NCBI RefSeq assembly: GCF_015477775.1
Contig: NZ_JADLQO010000006.1
Span: forward strand, 124,001 to 188,000
DNA length: 64,000 bases
From: Nocardia abscessus
Lineage (GTDB): Bacteria > Actinomycetota > Actinomycetes > Mycobacteriales > Mycobacteriaceae
Direction of reading: 5' to 3'
Positions within the stretch are counted from its first letter, which is position 1. Each line of letters begins with the position of its first letter. The position numbers and the translations under genes are program-made. Positions 52,242 through 60,364 of the stretch are shown in pieces. The notes under the pieces are model-generated. The model made no database searches. It saw only the letters and a program-made list of their open reading frames with translations, and was not told the origin of the DNA.

Positions 52242-52561
52242 GGCAACTCCAGTGAGGACGTGCTCGCTGCGCGGTCGACGTCGACCGACACCACGGCATC
52301 CACCGAGACGCCGAGTAGATCGCCCATGCCGTCCAGCGCTTCGAGGATGCGCACCGCACCGCGGCGCGCCTCATCCCATGCCGCGGAGTAGGCGTCGGCG
52401 GCTGGGCCGTGCCATGTCGCCATGAGCCCGGCCACCTCGGTGTCAGCCGAACGGATGCCGTTGATGAGCGTTCGAGCGGCCTGCTGGACATAGCGGCCCG
52501 CATCGGACACGTCGGCCGGGACAATCGCGAAATCGGTGTCGGCGCCTGCGGTGTCGGTCAT
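52238..52561 (-). CDS. WXG100 protein (first of pair)
   Basis: A 107-residue WXG100 protein: W50-H-G52 in LMATWHGPAADAYSAAWDEA between two helices. First gene of the operon WXG100-WXG100-toxin-immunity candidate. Such pairs serve as targeting partners for larger ESX toxins. No YxxxD/E export signal is obvious at its C-terminus. Confidence 0.85.
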   Translation of the reverse strand: MTDTAGADTDFAIVPADVSDAGRYVQQAARTLINGIRSADTEVAGLMATWHGPAADAYSAAWDEARRGAVRILEALDGMGDLLGVSVDAVVSVDVDRAASTSSLELP

Positions 52562-52864
52562 GCAATCCCCTGTCTGCGTGATACGCCAAGCGTTCTTGCA
52601 TCAGCGATCTTGCCTTCTTGGACGCACCGACCTCCTTGTTGGTTCCATTCGAGATGGTCGAGGGCAGGGGTCGAGGCCGTAACGGCTCTCGATCGTACGG
52701 TTACCGAGCTGTCCTGCGACGCACAGGGACAGCAGCATCGAGTTGCCGATAGCGGGTCAGAGTTCCTGCGCGTCAGTGGTTTCAGGACTTGATCGAAGCA
52801 ATGCGCCACGCCCTACCGTGTCGAACGATCCGATCAGTTCGGTGCGGCGACCGCTTCAGGACAT
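52562..52864. other. Intergenic region upstream of the toxin operon
   Basis: About 300 bases between the WXG100 gene and the PEBP gene stop. It must hold the promoter of the leftward toxin operon. An imperfect TGTCC / GGACA dyad near 52710-52733 is the only structure noticed; no convincing ORF or RNA gene. Confidence 0.4.
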
Positions 52865-53329
52865 TCACCGGTCGGCCGTATAGGTGCCGATCAGCTGTCC
52901 GTCGCCGAGGCTCGCGTCGACTATCGCGGTTCGCGCCTCGTCCGGTGGGGTGTCCGTGTCCACCGGCACGGGGCGTGAGAGGGCGTACACGATGAAGCGG
53001 TAGTGGTGGACGCCGGTACCGGCGGGTGGGCACGGGCCGAAGTATTCGGCTCGGTTCGCGCTGTTCAGGCTGACCAGCCCGCCTGCCGGTGACTGCCCCT
53101 CGTCGGTGGACGTGGTGGTCGGCGGGATATTGCTGACCACCCAGTGGGTGAACAGGCCGCTCGGGGCGTCCGGGTCGTCCACGATCAGCGCGAGGCCGGC
53201 GGCTTGTAGGGGAGCTGTCCAGGTCAGCGGTGGCGGCTCGTTTCTGCCGTTGCAGGTGTAGACCACCGGGATCGGGTCGCCATTGTTGAAAGCGGTACTA
53301 CGCACGGAGATTTCGTTCGTCGCGGGCAT
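52865..53329 (-). CDS. YbhB/YbcL PEBP-like protein
   Basis: A 154-residue phosphatidylethanolamine-binding-like protein with the family motifs IVDDPDAPSGLFTHWVVSNIP and YFGPCPPAGTGVHHYRFIVYAL. Ligand pocket residues Asp-Pro-Asp and His are present. No signal peptide. Bacterial members have no firm role. It is a single gene between the toxin block and ipdC. Confidence 0.88.
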   Translation of the reverse strand: MPATNEISVRSTAFNNGDPIPVVYTCNGRNEPPPLTWTAPLQAAGLALIVDDPDAPSGLFTHWVVSNIPPTTTSTDEGQSPAGGLVSLNSANRAEYFGPCPPAGTGVHHYRFIVYALSRPVPVDTDTPPDEARTAIVDASLGDGQLIGTYTADR

Positions 53330-53633
53330 CGCGGCCTCCGCTCGAGTGGAGGGAACAGTGATCGAGTCCGGCGATTCACCTGTCGCAACCCGAGCGGGAC
53401 GAACCGGCGCACGACGGCGGCGGATACCAGGCGAACCCGGTATGTCGTTGTCAGTCCAGCGTAGGCCGCTGAGCGGCGACCTCCAAGCCAGGTGGCAAAT
53501 ATGCCGTTATCGGCGGCCGTGGGCGAACGTACGCGCCGACCGAGGTTTCCGCCGGGGCGAGGCTCCGGTCGCAGGGCCCTGACACCGGGGCGGGTCGTCC
53601 CGATAGCGGGTGGTCTTTTCCGATAGCGATAAC
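53330..53633. other. Intergenic region between PEBP and ipdC
   Basis: About 300 bases without a convincing ORF. Two copies of CGATAGCG (near 53601 and 53621) and a CGTTATCGG/GATAACGG mirrored pair were noticed; no known operator matches. It marks the border back into the steroid genes. Confidence 0.4.
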
Positions 53634-53662
53634 GGCGGCCACCGTCTGAACCGGTGGCCGCC
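53634..53662 (-). terminator. Terminator after ipdC
   Basis: Perfect 11-base stem GGCGGCCACCG / CGGTGGCCGCC with a seven-base loop, just beyond the ipdC stop (53668) on the minus strand. It ends the echA20-ipdA-ipdB-ipdC operon. Confidence 0.75.
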
Positions 53663-53667
53663 GCTCC

Positions 53668-54762
53668 TCATTCGGACCGCGCCGCCGCCGAGTGCGGATT
53701 CCTGGTGAGCGCCGAGATCGCCTCGATCCGCGCTACCGCCTCGGTGACGATCCGCTCGATCAGTTCCTCGCACGTGGGCAAGTCATCGATGATCCCCGTC
53801 ACCTGTCCTGCGGCGAGCACGCCCGCCTCGGTGTTGCCCTCGACCAATCCGGCACGCAGCAGCATCGGCGTGTTGGCGGCCATCACGACCTGGGACCAAC
53901 TGAGGTCCTTGGTCTTTCGCATGGCCAGCCCGTCGCGGACCATGGTGGACCACTTCATCCCGGTCATGCTCTTGAACCGGGCCGCGTTGCCGACCGCGGC
54001 GGTCAGCCCCCGCCAGCGGCCCGAATGCTCCAGCCGCTGCACCAGTTCGGTGTTCAGCACGCGGTGCGGCATGCCGTCGACCTTGAGCGACACCACCGTG
54101 TCCTGGAGCTGCCGTTGCAGGTACTCCTGCTTGACGGCGTCGGGAACGGTGCTCTCCTGGGTGAGCAGGAACCGGGTGCCCATCGCCACGCCTGCCGCGC
54201 CGTAGGCGAGGGCGGCGGCCAGGCCGCGCCCGTCGAAGAACCCGCCCGCCGCCACCACGGGAATGTCCACCGCGTCGAGCACGGAGGGCAGCAGCAGGGT
54301 GGTTGCCACCGGGCCGGTGTGCCCGCCGCCCTCGCCGCCCTGCACGATCACCGCGTCCGCGCCCCAGGACGCGACTTTGACCGCGTGCTTGGCCGCGCCG
54401 ATGGACGGGATCACCACCACGCCAGCGTCTTTCAGCTTCGCGATCAGGTCCTGTTTGGGCGCCAACGCGAACGACGCGACCGCCACCTTCTCCCGGATCA
54501 GCAGGTCGATCCGCTCCGGGGCGTCCGCGGCGTCGGCGCGGATGTTCACGCCGAACGGTTTTGCCGTGTGCGCCTTGGTCTTCGCGATGGCCGCTTCCAG
54601 CTCCGCGAAAGTCATCGTCGCCGAGGCGAGAATGCCGAGGCCGCCGGCCTCGGCGGTGGCCGACACCAGGCTCGGGCCCGCGACCCAGCCCATGCCGGTC
54701 TGCACGATCGGGTGTTCGACGCCGACCAGATCGGTCAGCGCGGTGCGCAGGCGCGGGCTCAT
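53668..54762 (-). CDS. ipdC: IpdC, nitronate-monooxygenase-like reductase
   Basis: A 364-residue FMN TIM-barrel protein of the NPD/nitronate monooxygenase family: HPIVQTGMGWVAGPSLVSATAEAGGLGILAS, then VVIPSIGAAKHAVKVASWGADAVIVQGGEGGGHTG and AAGGFFDGRGLAAALAYGAAGVAMGTRFL. IpdC introduces or handles a double bond in ring C/D intermediates. ATG 54762 overlaps the ipdB stop (ATGA); the ipdA-ipdB-ipdC order is that of mycobacteria. Confidence 0.88.
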   Translation of the reverse strand: MSPRLRTALTDLVGVEHPIVQTGMGWVAGPSLVSATAEAGGLGILASATMTFAELEAAIAKTKAHTAKPFGVNIRADAADAPERIDLLIREKVAVASFALAPKQDLIAKLKDAGVVVIPSIGAAKHAVKVASWGADAVIVQGGEGGGHTGPVATTLLLPSVLDAVDIPVVAAGGFFDGRGLAAALAYGAAGVAMGTRFLLTQESTVPDAVKQEYLQRQLQDTVVSLKVDGMPHRVLNTELVQRLEHSGRWRGLTAAVGNAARFKSMTGMKWSTMVRDGLAMRKTKDLSWSQVVMAANTPMLLRAGLVEGNTEAGVLAAGQVTGIIDDLPTCEELIERIVTEAVARIEAISALTRNPHSAAARSE

Positions 54763-55517
54763 GACGGGACCTCGGTTTCGCGAATCTTCTTGGGATCGAG
54801 CACCTCCCGGATCAGCCGCAACTCATCGGCGGTCGGCTGCCGGGTCTCGCCCGCCTCGGCGAGACCGGCGATCTCGAACGAGGTGTTCTCCGCGACCTCG
54901 TCGGCGGTGACGCCGGGGTGCAGGCTGCGGGCGCGCATGGTGTGCCCGGGACCTTCGAAATCGAAGACGCCGAGGTTGGTCACCACGCGATGCAGGTGAT
55001 GGAAGCGGTAGGCGGGGTCAGCGGCGTCGACCTTGTCGTATCCCACCCCGGAGACGATGTCGACCCCGTCGGTGAACACGCGCTTCGTGTGCCGCGCGAC
55101 CCAGTAGCTGGTGGCATGGTTGATCGTATTGCCCGGCGCGCCACGCACTCCGAACATCTGCCGCGTCGGCTGCTGCAACGAGCCGAACGCCGAGAGGTTC
55201 TGGTTGCCGAACCGGTCGATCTGGTTGGCTCCCATCACCACGTGCCGCCGCCCGGAGGCCACTACGTCGAAGACCCTCCGGAACGGAATCCAGCCTTCGA
55301 TCGGCGCTTTGCCACCCAGCGGGGGAGTCTCGGCGAGCAGCAGCGCCTCGCCGTCGGACAGCAGCAGGTCCGGCTCGGTGGTGAGCTTGGCCAGGCGCGC
55401 GCCGATGATCGACATCGGCGACATCGGGCTGGCCATGATCTCTCCCGCGCCGCTGAAGATGTCCGCGCAGGCGACCGCGCAGATCTCGGCGCGAGTGACG
55501 GTCTCGGTGGTGGTCAT
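54759..55517 (-). CDS. ipdB: IpdB, ring C hydrolase beta subunit
   Basis: A 252-residue CoA-transferase fold protein: SPMSPMSIIGARLAKLTTEPDLLLSDGEALLL and GANQIDRFGNQN. IpdA-IpdB looks like a class I CoA transferase but hydrolyses the ring of COCHEA-CoA. ATG 55517 overlaps the ipdA stop (ATGA); the extension upstream of it is not needed. Confidence 0.9.
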   Translation of the reverse strand: MTTTETVTRAEICAVACADIFSGAGEIMASPMSPMSIIGARLAKLTTEPDLLLSDGEALLLAETPPLGGKAPIEGWIPFRRVFDVVASGRRHVVMGANQIDRFGNQNLSAFGSLQQPTRQMFGVRGAPGNTINHATSYWVARHTKRVFTDGVDIVSGVGYDKVDAADPAYRFHHLHRVVTNLGVFDFEGPGHTMRARSLHPGVTADEVAENTSFEIAGLAEAGETRQPTADELRLIREVLDPKKIRETEVPS

Positions 55518-56392
55518 CACGCCTCCTCGGCGAATCGGCGGACGGCGGCCTGGTACTGCTCCTCGGAGCCGGCCAGGTAGGTGTCGACGAACTGCTGCCA
55601 CGTTTCGGGCGTCTTCGCCGCTGCCACATAGTGTTTCTGAAACTTCTCGTCTCGGCCGTAGTCGTCACCGGCGAGGGTGAAATGCGCGCCGTTGGGGGCC
55701 TCGACCACGCCGTCCACCATCATGCGGTTGAGCAGCAGTGCTTGCAGCGGAACGGTTTTCACCAGTTCGTCGGTCTCCACCACACGCTCCACCGAGACGT
55801 AGCGGCGCTGCGCGGCAAGGCAGAACAAGTCGTCGAAGTACGGGTCGACGCCGGTGTAGGCGGCATTGCCGTGCGCGTCGCCGAGGTTCAGGTGCACCAG
55901 CGCCGCGTCGAGATTCAGCGCGGGCATGGCGATCAGAGTCTCCGGCGTGCCGTCGACGGGGTAGGGCGATTCGATCGTCTTCAGCTCGCCCTCCCAGAAG
56001 TTGGGTACGTCGGAGCCGAGCCCGGCGCGGATCGGCAGGAACGGCAGTCGCGCCGCGGCCGCCTCCAGCCCGCATTTGAGCATGCCCTCGTCCATCTCGC
56101 GGGCGGCCAGTGCACCGGAGGTGCGCGCCGCGGCGAACCACGGGTCGTAGAACGGGGCCGAATCCAGCGACACGAATCCGTAGTACGCCTTGCGCACCTT
56201 GCCCGCCGAGCACAGCAGCCCGAGATCGGGCCCGCCGTAGCTCACCACGGTCAGGTCGGTGATGTCCGAACGCAGGATGGCCCGCACCAGCGCCATCGGC
56301 TTGCGCCGCGACCCCCAGCCGCCGATGCCGATGGTCATCCCGCTGCGCAGCTCGCCGACGACCTCGTCGAGCGACATCCGCTTGTCTCGCAT
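55517..56392 (-). CDS. ipdA: IpdA, ring C hydrolase alpha subunit
   Basis: A 291-residue CoA-transferase fold protein beginning MRDKRMSLDEVVGELRSGMTIGIGGWGSRRKPMALVRAIL, with VVSYGGPDLGLLCSAGKVRKAYYGFV and AALVHLNLGDAHGNAAYTGVDPYFDDLF. The length equals mycobacterial IpdA. It opens the last carbocyclic ring together with IpdB. 89 bases separate it from echA20. Confidence 0.9.
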   Translation of the reverse strand: MRDKRMSLDEVVGELRSGMTIGIGGWGSRRKPMALVRAILRSDITDLTVVSYGGPDLGLLCSAGKVRKAYYGFVSLDSAPFYDPWFAAARTSGALAAREMDEGMLKCGLEAAAARLPFLPIRAGLGSDVPNFWEGELKTIESPYPVDGTPETLIAMPALNLDAALVHLNLGDAHGNAAYTGVDPYFDDLFCLAAQRRYVSVERVVETDELVKTVPLQALLLNRMMVDGVVEAPNGAHFTLAGDDYGRDEKFQKHYVAAAKTPETWQQFVDTYLAGSEEQYQAAVRRFAEEA

Positions 56393-56481
56393 GGGTGTTT
56401 CCTCTCCTGGTTGGCGGCGCTCTCGGGGCCCTCGGTGGTCGCGCACGCTGCCGCCGCCGGGCCCGTCGTTCGCGCCGCGTC

Positions 56482-57246
56482 TCACTGCTCGCTCTTGCGC
56501 GCCGCGAGGTCGTCGTCGAACCGGGCGCGGATCTCGTCGGCGACGCCGGCGAGGTTGAGTTCGAAGGTGAATCCCTGCTCGTACCGGTAGCTGCGGTGCA
56601 CGTCCTGCACGTCGATGCCGTTGAGGGCCCGCTTGGCCGCACGGATCACCCGGCCGTCCTTGGCCGCGATGTTCTTGGCCAGCTCCAAGGCGGCGGCGTC
56701 CAGTTCGGCGCGCGGAACCACCTGGTAGACCGAGCCGTGGTGGTGCAACTGCTGCGCGGTGATGGTGCTCGCGGTGTAGAACAGCGCGCGCATCAGGTGC
56801 TGGGGCACCAGCCGTGCGAGGTGCGTCGCCGCGCCGAGTGCGCCGCGGTCGACCTCGGGCAGTCCGAAAGTGGCGTCGTCGGAGGCGATCACGACGTCCG
56901 CGTTGCCCACCAACCCGATACCGCCACCGAGGCAGAAGCCTTGCACCACCGCGATCACCGGCACCTGGCACTCGTACACCGCGGCGAACGCCTCGAAGCA
57001 GCCGTGGTTGGCGTCGATCAGCGCTTGGTGGCCGGGCTTGCTCTGGATCTCCTTGATGTCCACACCCGCGTTGAACCCGCGGTTCTCCGCGCGCAGCACC
57101 ACCACCTTGGTGTCCGGATCCCGGCCCGCCGCGCGCACTTCGTCGGCGATGGCGAACCAACCGTCGGTAGGGATGGCGTTGACCGGCGGATAGTCGACCG
57201 TGACCACGCTGATGCCGGTCGATTCGGAGTGGCGGTTGATCCCCAT
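56482..57246 (-). CDS. echA20: EchA20, ring D hydrolase (crotonase fold)
   Basis: A 254-residue crotonase-fold protein with VTVDYPPVNAIP, RAENRGFNAGVDIKEIQ, CLGGGIGLVGNADVVIASDDATFGLPEVDRGALGAATHLARLVP and YRYEQGFTFELNLAGVADE, all hallmarks of EchA20. It hydrolyses ring D of HIEC-CoA rather than hydrating a double bond. ATG 57246 is chosen; ATG 57258 is an in-frame alternative. First gene of the ipd operon. Confidence 0.9.
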   Translation of the reverse strand: MGINRHSESTGISVVTVDYPPVNAIPTDGWFAIADEVRAAGRDPDTKVVVLRAENRGFNAGVDIKEIQSKPGHQALIDANHGCFEAFAAVYECQVPVIAVVQGFCLGGGIGLVGNADVVIASDDATFGLPEVDRGALGAATHLARLVPQHLMRALFYTASTITAQQLHHHGSVYQVVPRAELDAAALELAKNIAAKDGRVIRAAKRALNGIDVQDVHRSYRYEQGFTFELNLAGVADEIRARFDDDLAARKSEQ

Positions 57247-57281
57247 GGCAAGTCCCATCGTGTGTACCAGCGCATTGGCAA

Positions 57282-57299
57282 AGCAAGCAGTTGCTTGGT
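57282..57299. promoter_or_regulatory. KstR2-like operator between echA20 and SDR
   Basis: Contains the palindrome CAAGCA-GT-TGCTTG. Compared with AnCAAGnnCTTGnT, the 14-base stretch AGCAGTTGCTTGGT has two mismatches, but the symmetry is perfect and resembles the kstR2 site. Position between the divergent echA20-ipd operon and the two SDR genes is exactly where KstR2 should bind. Confidence 0.68.
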
Positions 57300-57310
57300 A
57301 GGTTAGCACG

Positions 57311-58093
57311 GTGGCACTCGAAATCGATCTGGCCGGGCGCGTCGTTCTGGTGACGGGCGGTGTGCGCGGCGTCGGCGCGGGCGTGAGCAAGGCGTTCCTG
57401 GCCGCGGGCGCGACCGTCGTGGCGTGCGCGCGGCGACCGGCCGACGCGCCGGTCGAAGTCGACGGGCGCGCGATCGACTATCTGCCCTGCGATGTGCGGG
57501 ACGCGGAGGCGGTGCACGCGCTGGTCGACACGATCACCGAGCGCCACGGCCGCCTCGACCATCTGGTCAACAACGCCGGCGGTGCTCCTTTCGCGCTCGC
57601 CGCCGAGGCGAGCAAGAACTTCCATACCAAGATCGTCGAGCTGAACCTGCTCGCTCCGCTGCTGATGGCGCAGGCCGCCAACGCGGTGATGCAGCGGCAG
57701 GACGAGGGCGGCTCGATCGTGAACGTCTCCAGCGTCAGCGGGCACCGCCCGTCGCCGGGGACCGCGGCCTACGGCGCGGCCAAGGCGGGCATGGACAGTC
57801 TCACCGGCTCGCTCGCCGTCGAGTGGGCGCCGAAAGTGCGGGTGAACTCGCTGGTGGTCGGCCCGGTGGACACCGAACTGAGCCGGTTGCACTACGGCGA
57901 TCAGGACGGCGTCGACGCGGTGGGCCGGACCATTCCGCTCGGCCGCATGGCCCGCCCCGACGACGTCGGCCGCTGCGCGGTGTTCCTGGCCTCGCCGCTG
58001 GCCGCCTACGTCAGCGGCGCGACCCTGCTGGTGCACGGCGGTGGCGAGCGGCCTGCCTTCCTCGCCGCCTCAACTGCCGACCAGCAGTCCTGA
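57311..58093 (+). CDS. Short-chain dehydrogenase (Rv3549c-like)
   Basis: A 260-residue SDR: VVLVTGGVRGVGAGVSKAF, NNAGGAPF, VSSVSGHRPSPGTAAYGAAKAG (Ser, Tyr-x3-Lys), and VVGPVDTELS. It diverges from echA20, as in mycobacteria, where two SDRs of unknown step belong to the KstR2 regulon. GTG 57311 lies 12 bases after the operator. Confidence 0.84.
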   Translation: MALEIDLAGRVVLVTGGVRGVGAGVSKAFLAAGATVVACARRPADAPVEVDGRAIDYLPCDVRDAEAVHALVDTITERHGRLDHLVNNAGGAPFALAAEASKNFHTKIVELNLLAPLLMAQAANAVMQRQDEGGSIVNVSSVSGHRPSPGTAAYGAAKAGMDSLTGSLAVEWAPKVRVNSLVVGPVDTELSRLHYGDQDGVDAVGRTIPLGRMARPDDVGRCAVFLASPLAAYVSGATLLVHGGGERPAFLAASTADQQS

Positions 58094-58130
58094 ACACGCC
58101 GGACAGGAAGAAGAACACGGGCATGGGCGG

Positions 58131-58249
58131 CGGAGCGTGAGCACGCCGGCCCCGCTCATATCGGAAGGGACACCGGGCAGGAGCGATCAGGCCCGGAGGC
58201 GGCAGCGGAGCGTGACCATGGAGGGCCCGCTCACATCGGAAAGGGACAC
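58131..58249 (+). repeat. Degenerate 43-44 base direct repeat before the second SDR
   Basis: Two copies of one leader: 58131-58173 and 58206-58249, both beginning CGGAGCGTGA, with CCCGCTCA-ATCGGAA-GGGACAC at the end. They are about 80 percent alike. The second copy carries the ribosome site of the SDR at 58253 (GGAAAGGGAC). It looks like a duplicated 5' untranslated region between the two SDR genes. Confidence 0.7.
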
Positions 58250-58252
58250 AGT

Positions 58253-59164
58253 ATGGACACCGAGCAGATCTGCGCCGGACGCGTCGTCATCGTCACCGGC
58301 GCGGGCCGGGGCATCGGCCGGGCGCACGCCCTCGCGTTCGCCGCGGCGGGCGCTCGCGTGGTGGTCAACGACATCGGGTCGACGCTCGACGGCGCGGCCA
58401 CCGCGGAAACGCCTGCCGCGCAGGTGGTCGCGGAGATCGAGGCGCTCGGCGGCCAGGCCGTGACCAACGGCGACGACGTCGCCGACTGGGAAGGCGCTCG
58501 CAGGCTCGTCCGCCAGGCCGTCGACACCTTCGGCAGGCTGGACGTGCTGGTCAACAACGCCGGTTTCGTGCGCGACCGGATGCTGGTCAACCTGAGCGAG
58601 GACGAGTGGGACGCGGTGGTCCGCGTGCACTTGAAGGGCCACTTCGCCACCATGCGGCACGCGATCGAATACTGGCGTGCGGAAGCCAAGGCGGGCCGCC
58701 CGGTGGACGGCCGGATCATCAACACCAGCTCCGGCGCCGGTCTGCAAGGCAGCGTCGGTCAGGGCAATTACGGCGCGGCCAAGGCGGGCATCGCCGGACT
58801 GACGCTGACCGCCGCCGCCGAGTTCGCCCGTTACGGCGTGACGGTGAACGCGATCGCCCCGTCCGCGCGCACCAGGATGACCGAGACGGTGTTCGCGGAC
58901 ATGATGGCCAAACCGGAGAACGGCTTCGACGCGATGGCGCCGGAGAACATATCTCCGCTGGTCGTGTGGTTGGGCAGCGCGCAGTCGGCGGCGGTGACCG
59001 GGCGGGTGTTCGAGGTCGAGGGCGGCAAGGTGGCGCTGGCCGACGGTTGGCGGCACGGGGTGGCCGTCGATCGCGGCGCGCGCTGGGAGCCGGCCGAACT
59101 CGGCCCGGTGGTGGCCGATCTGATCGCCAAGGCGCCTGCGCCGGAGCCGGTGTACGGGGCCTGA
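58253..59164 (+). CDS. Short-chain dehydrogenase (Rv3548c-like)
   Basis: A 303-residue SDR of the peroxisomal multifunctional/17-beta-HSD-like type: VVIVTGAGRGIGRAHALAFA, NDIGSTLDGAA insert, NNAGFVRDRMLVNLSEDEWDAVV, NTSSGAGLQGSVGQGNYGAAKAG and APSARTRMTETVF. Its role in HIP degradation is not fixed. It lies 159 bases after the other SDR, across a duplicated leader. Confidence 0.85.
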   Translation: MDTEQICAGRVVIVTGAGRGIGRAHALAFAAAGARVVVNDIGSTLDGAATAETPAAQVVAEIEALGGQAVTNGDDVADWEGARRLVRQAVDTFGRLDVLVNNAGFVRDRMLVNLSEDEWDAVVRVHLKGHFATMRHAIEYWRAEAKAGRPVDGRIINTSSGAGLQGSVGQGNYGAAKAGIAGLTLTAAAEFARYGVTVNAIAPSARTRMTETVFADMMAKPENGFDAMAPENISPLVVWLGSAQSAAVTGRVFEVEGGKVALADGWRHGVAVDRGARWEPAELGPVVADLIAKAPAPEPVYGA

Positions 59165-59298
59165 CCGGCTTCGCCCCTTTCGGGGCGCGTTCGCGGACCG
59201 GGGTCTACTATGGGCACCCATCCGTTCGGAAAGTCCCGTGTGAGAGTGGCGACCGGGCACTGAACTGCGCTTCGACTGATGAGGGGAAGGCTCGGCGC

Positions 59299-60354
59299 AT
59301 GGCGGTAGGTCGCGCATTCCATGTGCTGGCAGCAGCCTGCGCTGTGGCGGGCTCGGCGCTGCTCGGCGGCGCGGCCTCCGCCGATGCGCAACCTCCCTGC
59401 CCCTCGTGCGTCGCCGACCCCACTCCGCCGCCCTACGACAGCGGCGATGCCTGGTACCCGCTGACGGTGCCAGGGCAGCGATCGGAGATCAGCGCGGCTC
59501 CGGCCGACTCGGCCGGCCCGGTCGCCGGGACCGGTTCGGCCGCTGCGGGTTCGGCGGCTGCCGACTCCGCCGGGTTCGGCACGGTCCTCGGTTCCGGTTC
59601 GGCCGGTCTCGGCGCGGTGCTCGGATCGGGTTCGGCCGGTCTCGGTGTGGTGCTCGGTTCCGGGTCCGCCGGGCTGGCGCTCGCCCTCGGTTCCGGCTCG
59701 GCCGGTCTGGGTGTCGCGCTCGGTACCGGTTCTGCGGCCGTCGGGTCGGCGGTCTTGGGTACCGGTTCGGCCGCGCTGGCCACTGGATCCGCCGTCGTCG
59801 GCGGCACCGGTTCCGCCGTGCTCGGTACCGGTTCCGCCGTGCTGGGTGCCGGTTCCGCCGTGCTGGGCACCGGGTCCGCCATCGTGGGCGGCACCGGCTC
59901 CGCCGTGACCGGTTCGGCCGCAACTGGTTCCGCCGCGGTGGGCTCGGCGGCCGTTGGTTCCGCGAGTCCCTTGCTGCTGTTGTTGATTCCGCTCCCGCAG
60001 GCGACGGTTCCGCCCGCCCCCGCGCTGCCACCGGTGACCGTTCCTCCGGTACCCGCCCCCGCGGCGCCGTGGATCTCGCCGATTCCTATTGGTGCGCCTA
60101 TGATTCCGCCGTTCGCCGCGCCCGCGCCCGATCTTGCCGCGCCCGCGCCCCTGCACGAGCAGCACGTGTCCCCGGCGGTCCGCCCGGCGAACAGCACCGA
60201 CCTGTTGCCCGCACCGCAGCTGCTGCCGGTGATCGGCGGACTGATCGCGCTCACCCTCGCGGGCGTGGGATCCGGGGTGATCAGCTTCCACAGCGCGGCG
60301 GCCGCGCAGGCCAGGATCGACGCTGCCCGTGCCCAGTTCTTCCCGAGGCCGTGA
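59299..60354 (+). CDS. Exported Gly/Ser/Ala repeat protein with C-terminal membrane anchor
   Basis: A 351-residue exported protein: signal peptide (FHVLAAACAVAGSALLGGAASADA), then PPCPSCVADPTPPP, then about 125 residues of repeats. The first repeats are 11-residue units (xVLGSGSAGLG), later shortened to GTGSAVL units. A Pro-rich block follows and then one membrane helix (LLPVIGGLIALTLAGVGSGVI) with a short tail. It is probably a cell-surface or periplasmic low-complexity protein. ATG 59299; the gene precedes an ImmA-like gene by 10 bases. Confidence 0.78.
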   Translation: MAVGRAFHVLAAACAVAGSALLGGAASADAQPPCPSCVADPTPPPYDSGDAWYPLTVPGQRSEISAAPADSAGPVAGTGSAAAGSAAADSAGFGTVLGSGSAGLGAVLGSGSAGLGVVLGSGSAGLALALGSGSAGLGVALGTGSAAVGSAVLGTGSAALATGSAVVGGTGSAVLGTGSAVLGAGSAVLGTGSAIVGGTGSAVTGSAATGSAAVGSAAVGSASPLLLLLIPLPQATVPPAPALPPVTVPPVPAPAAPWISPIPIGAPMIPPFAAPAPDLAAPAPLHEQHVSPAVRPANSTDLLPAPQLLPVIGGLIALTLAGVGSGVISFHSAAAAQARIDAARAQFFPRP

Positions 60355-60364
60355 GGGGCAGCCG

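Noticed and set aside
52558..52809. 83-codon minus ORF before the WXG100 genes
   Set aside because: No ribosome site, basic/Cys composition unlike neighbours, no motif; probably untranslated leader.
55517..58036. 839-codon minus-strand frame
   Set aside because: It is ipdA (to 56392) extended through antisense of echA20 and the SDR; ATG 56392 and the operon layout fix the real start.
58831..60291. 486-codon frame antisense to the repeat protein
   Set aside because: Made of the reverse of a low-complexity repeat; the plus frame has a signal peptide, an ATG start and a membrane anchor.
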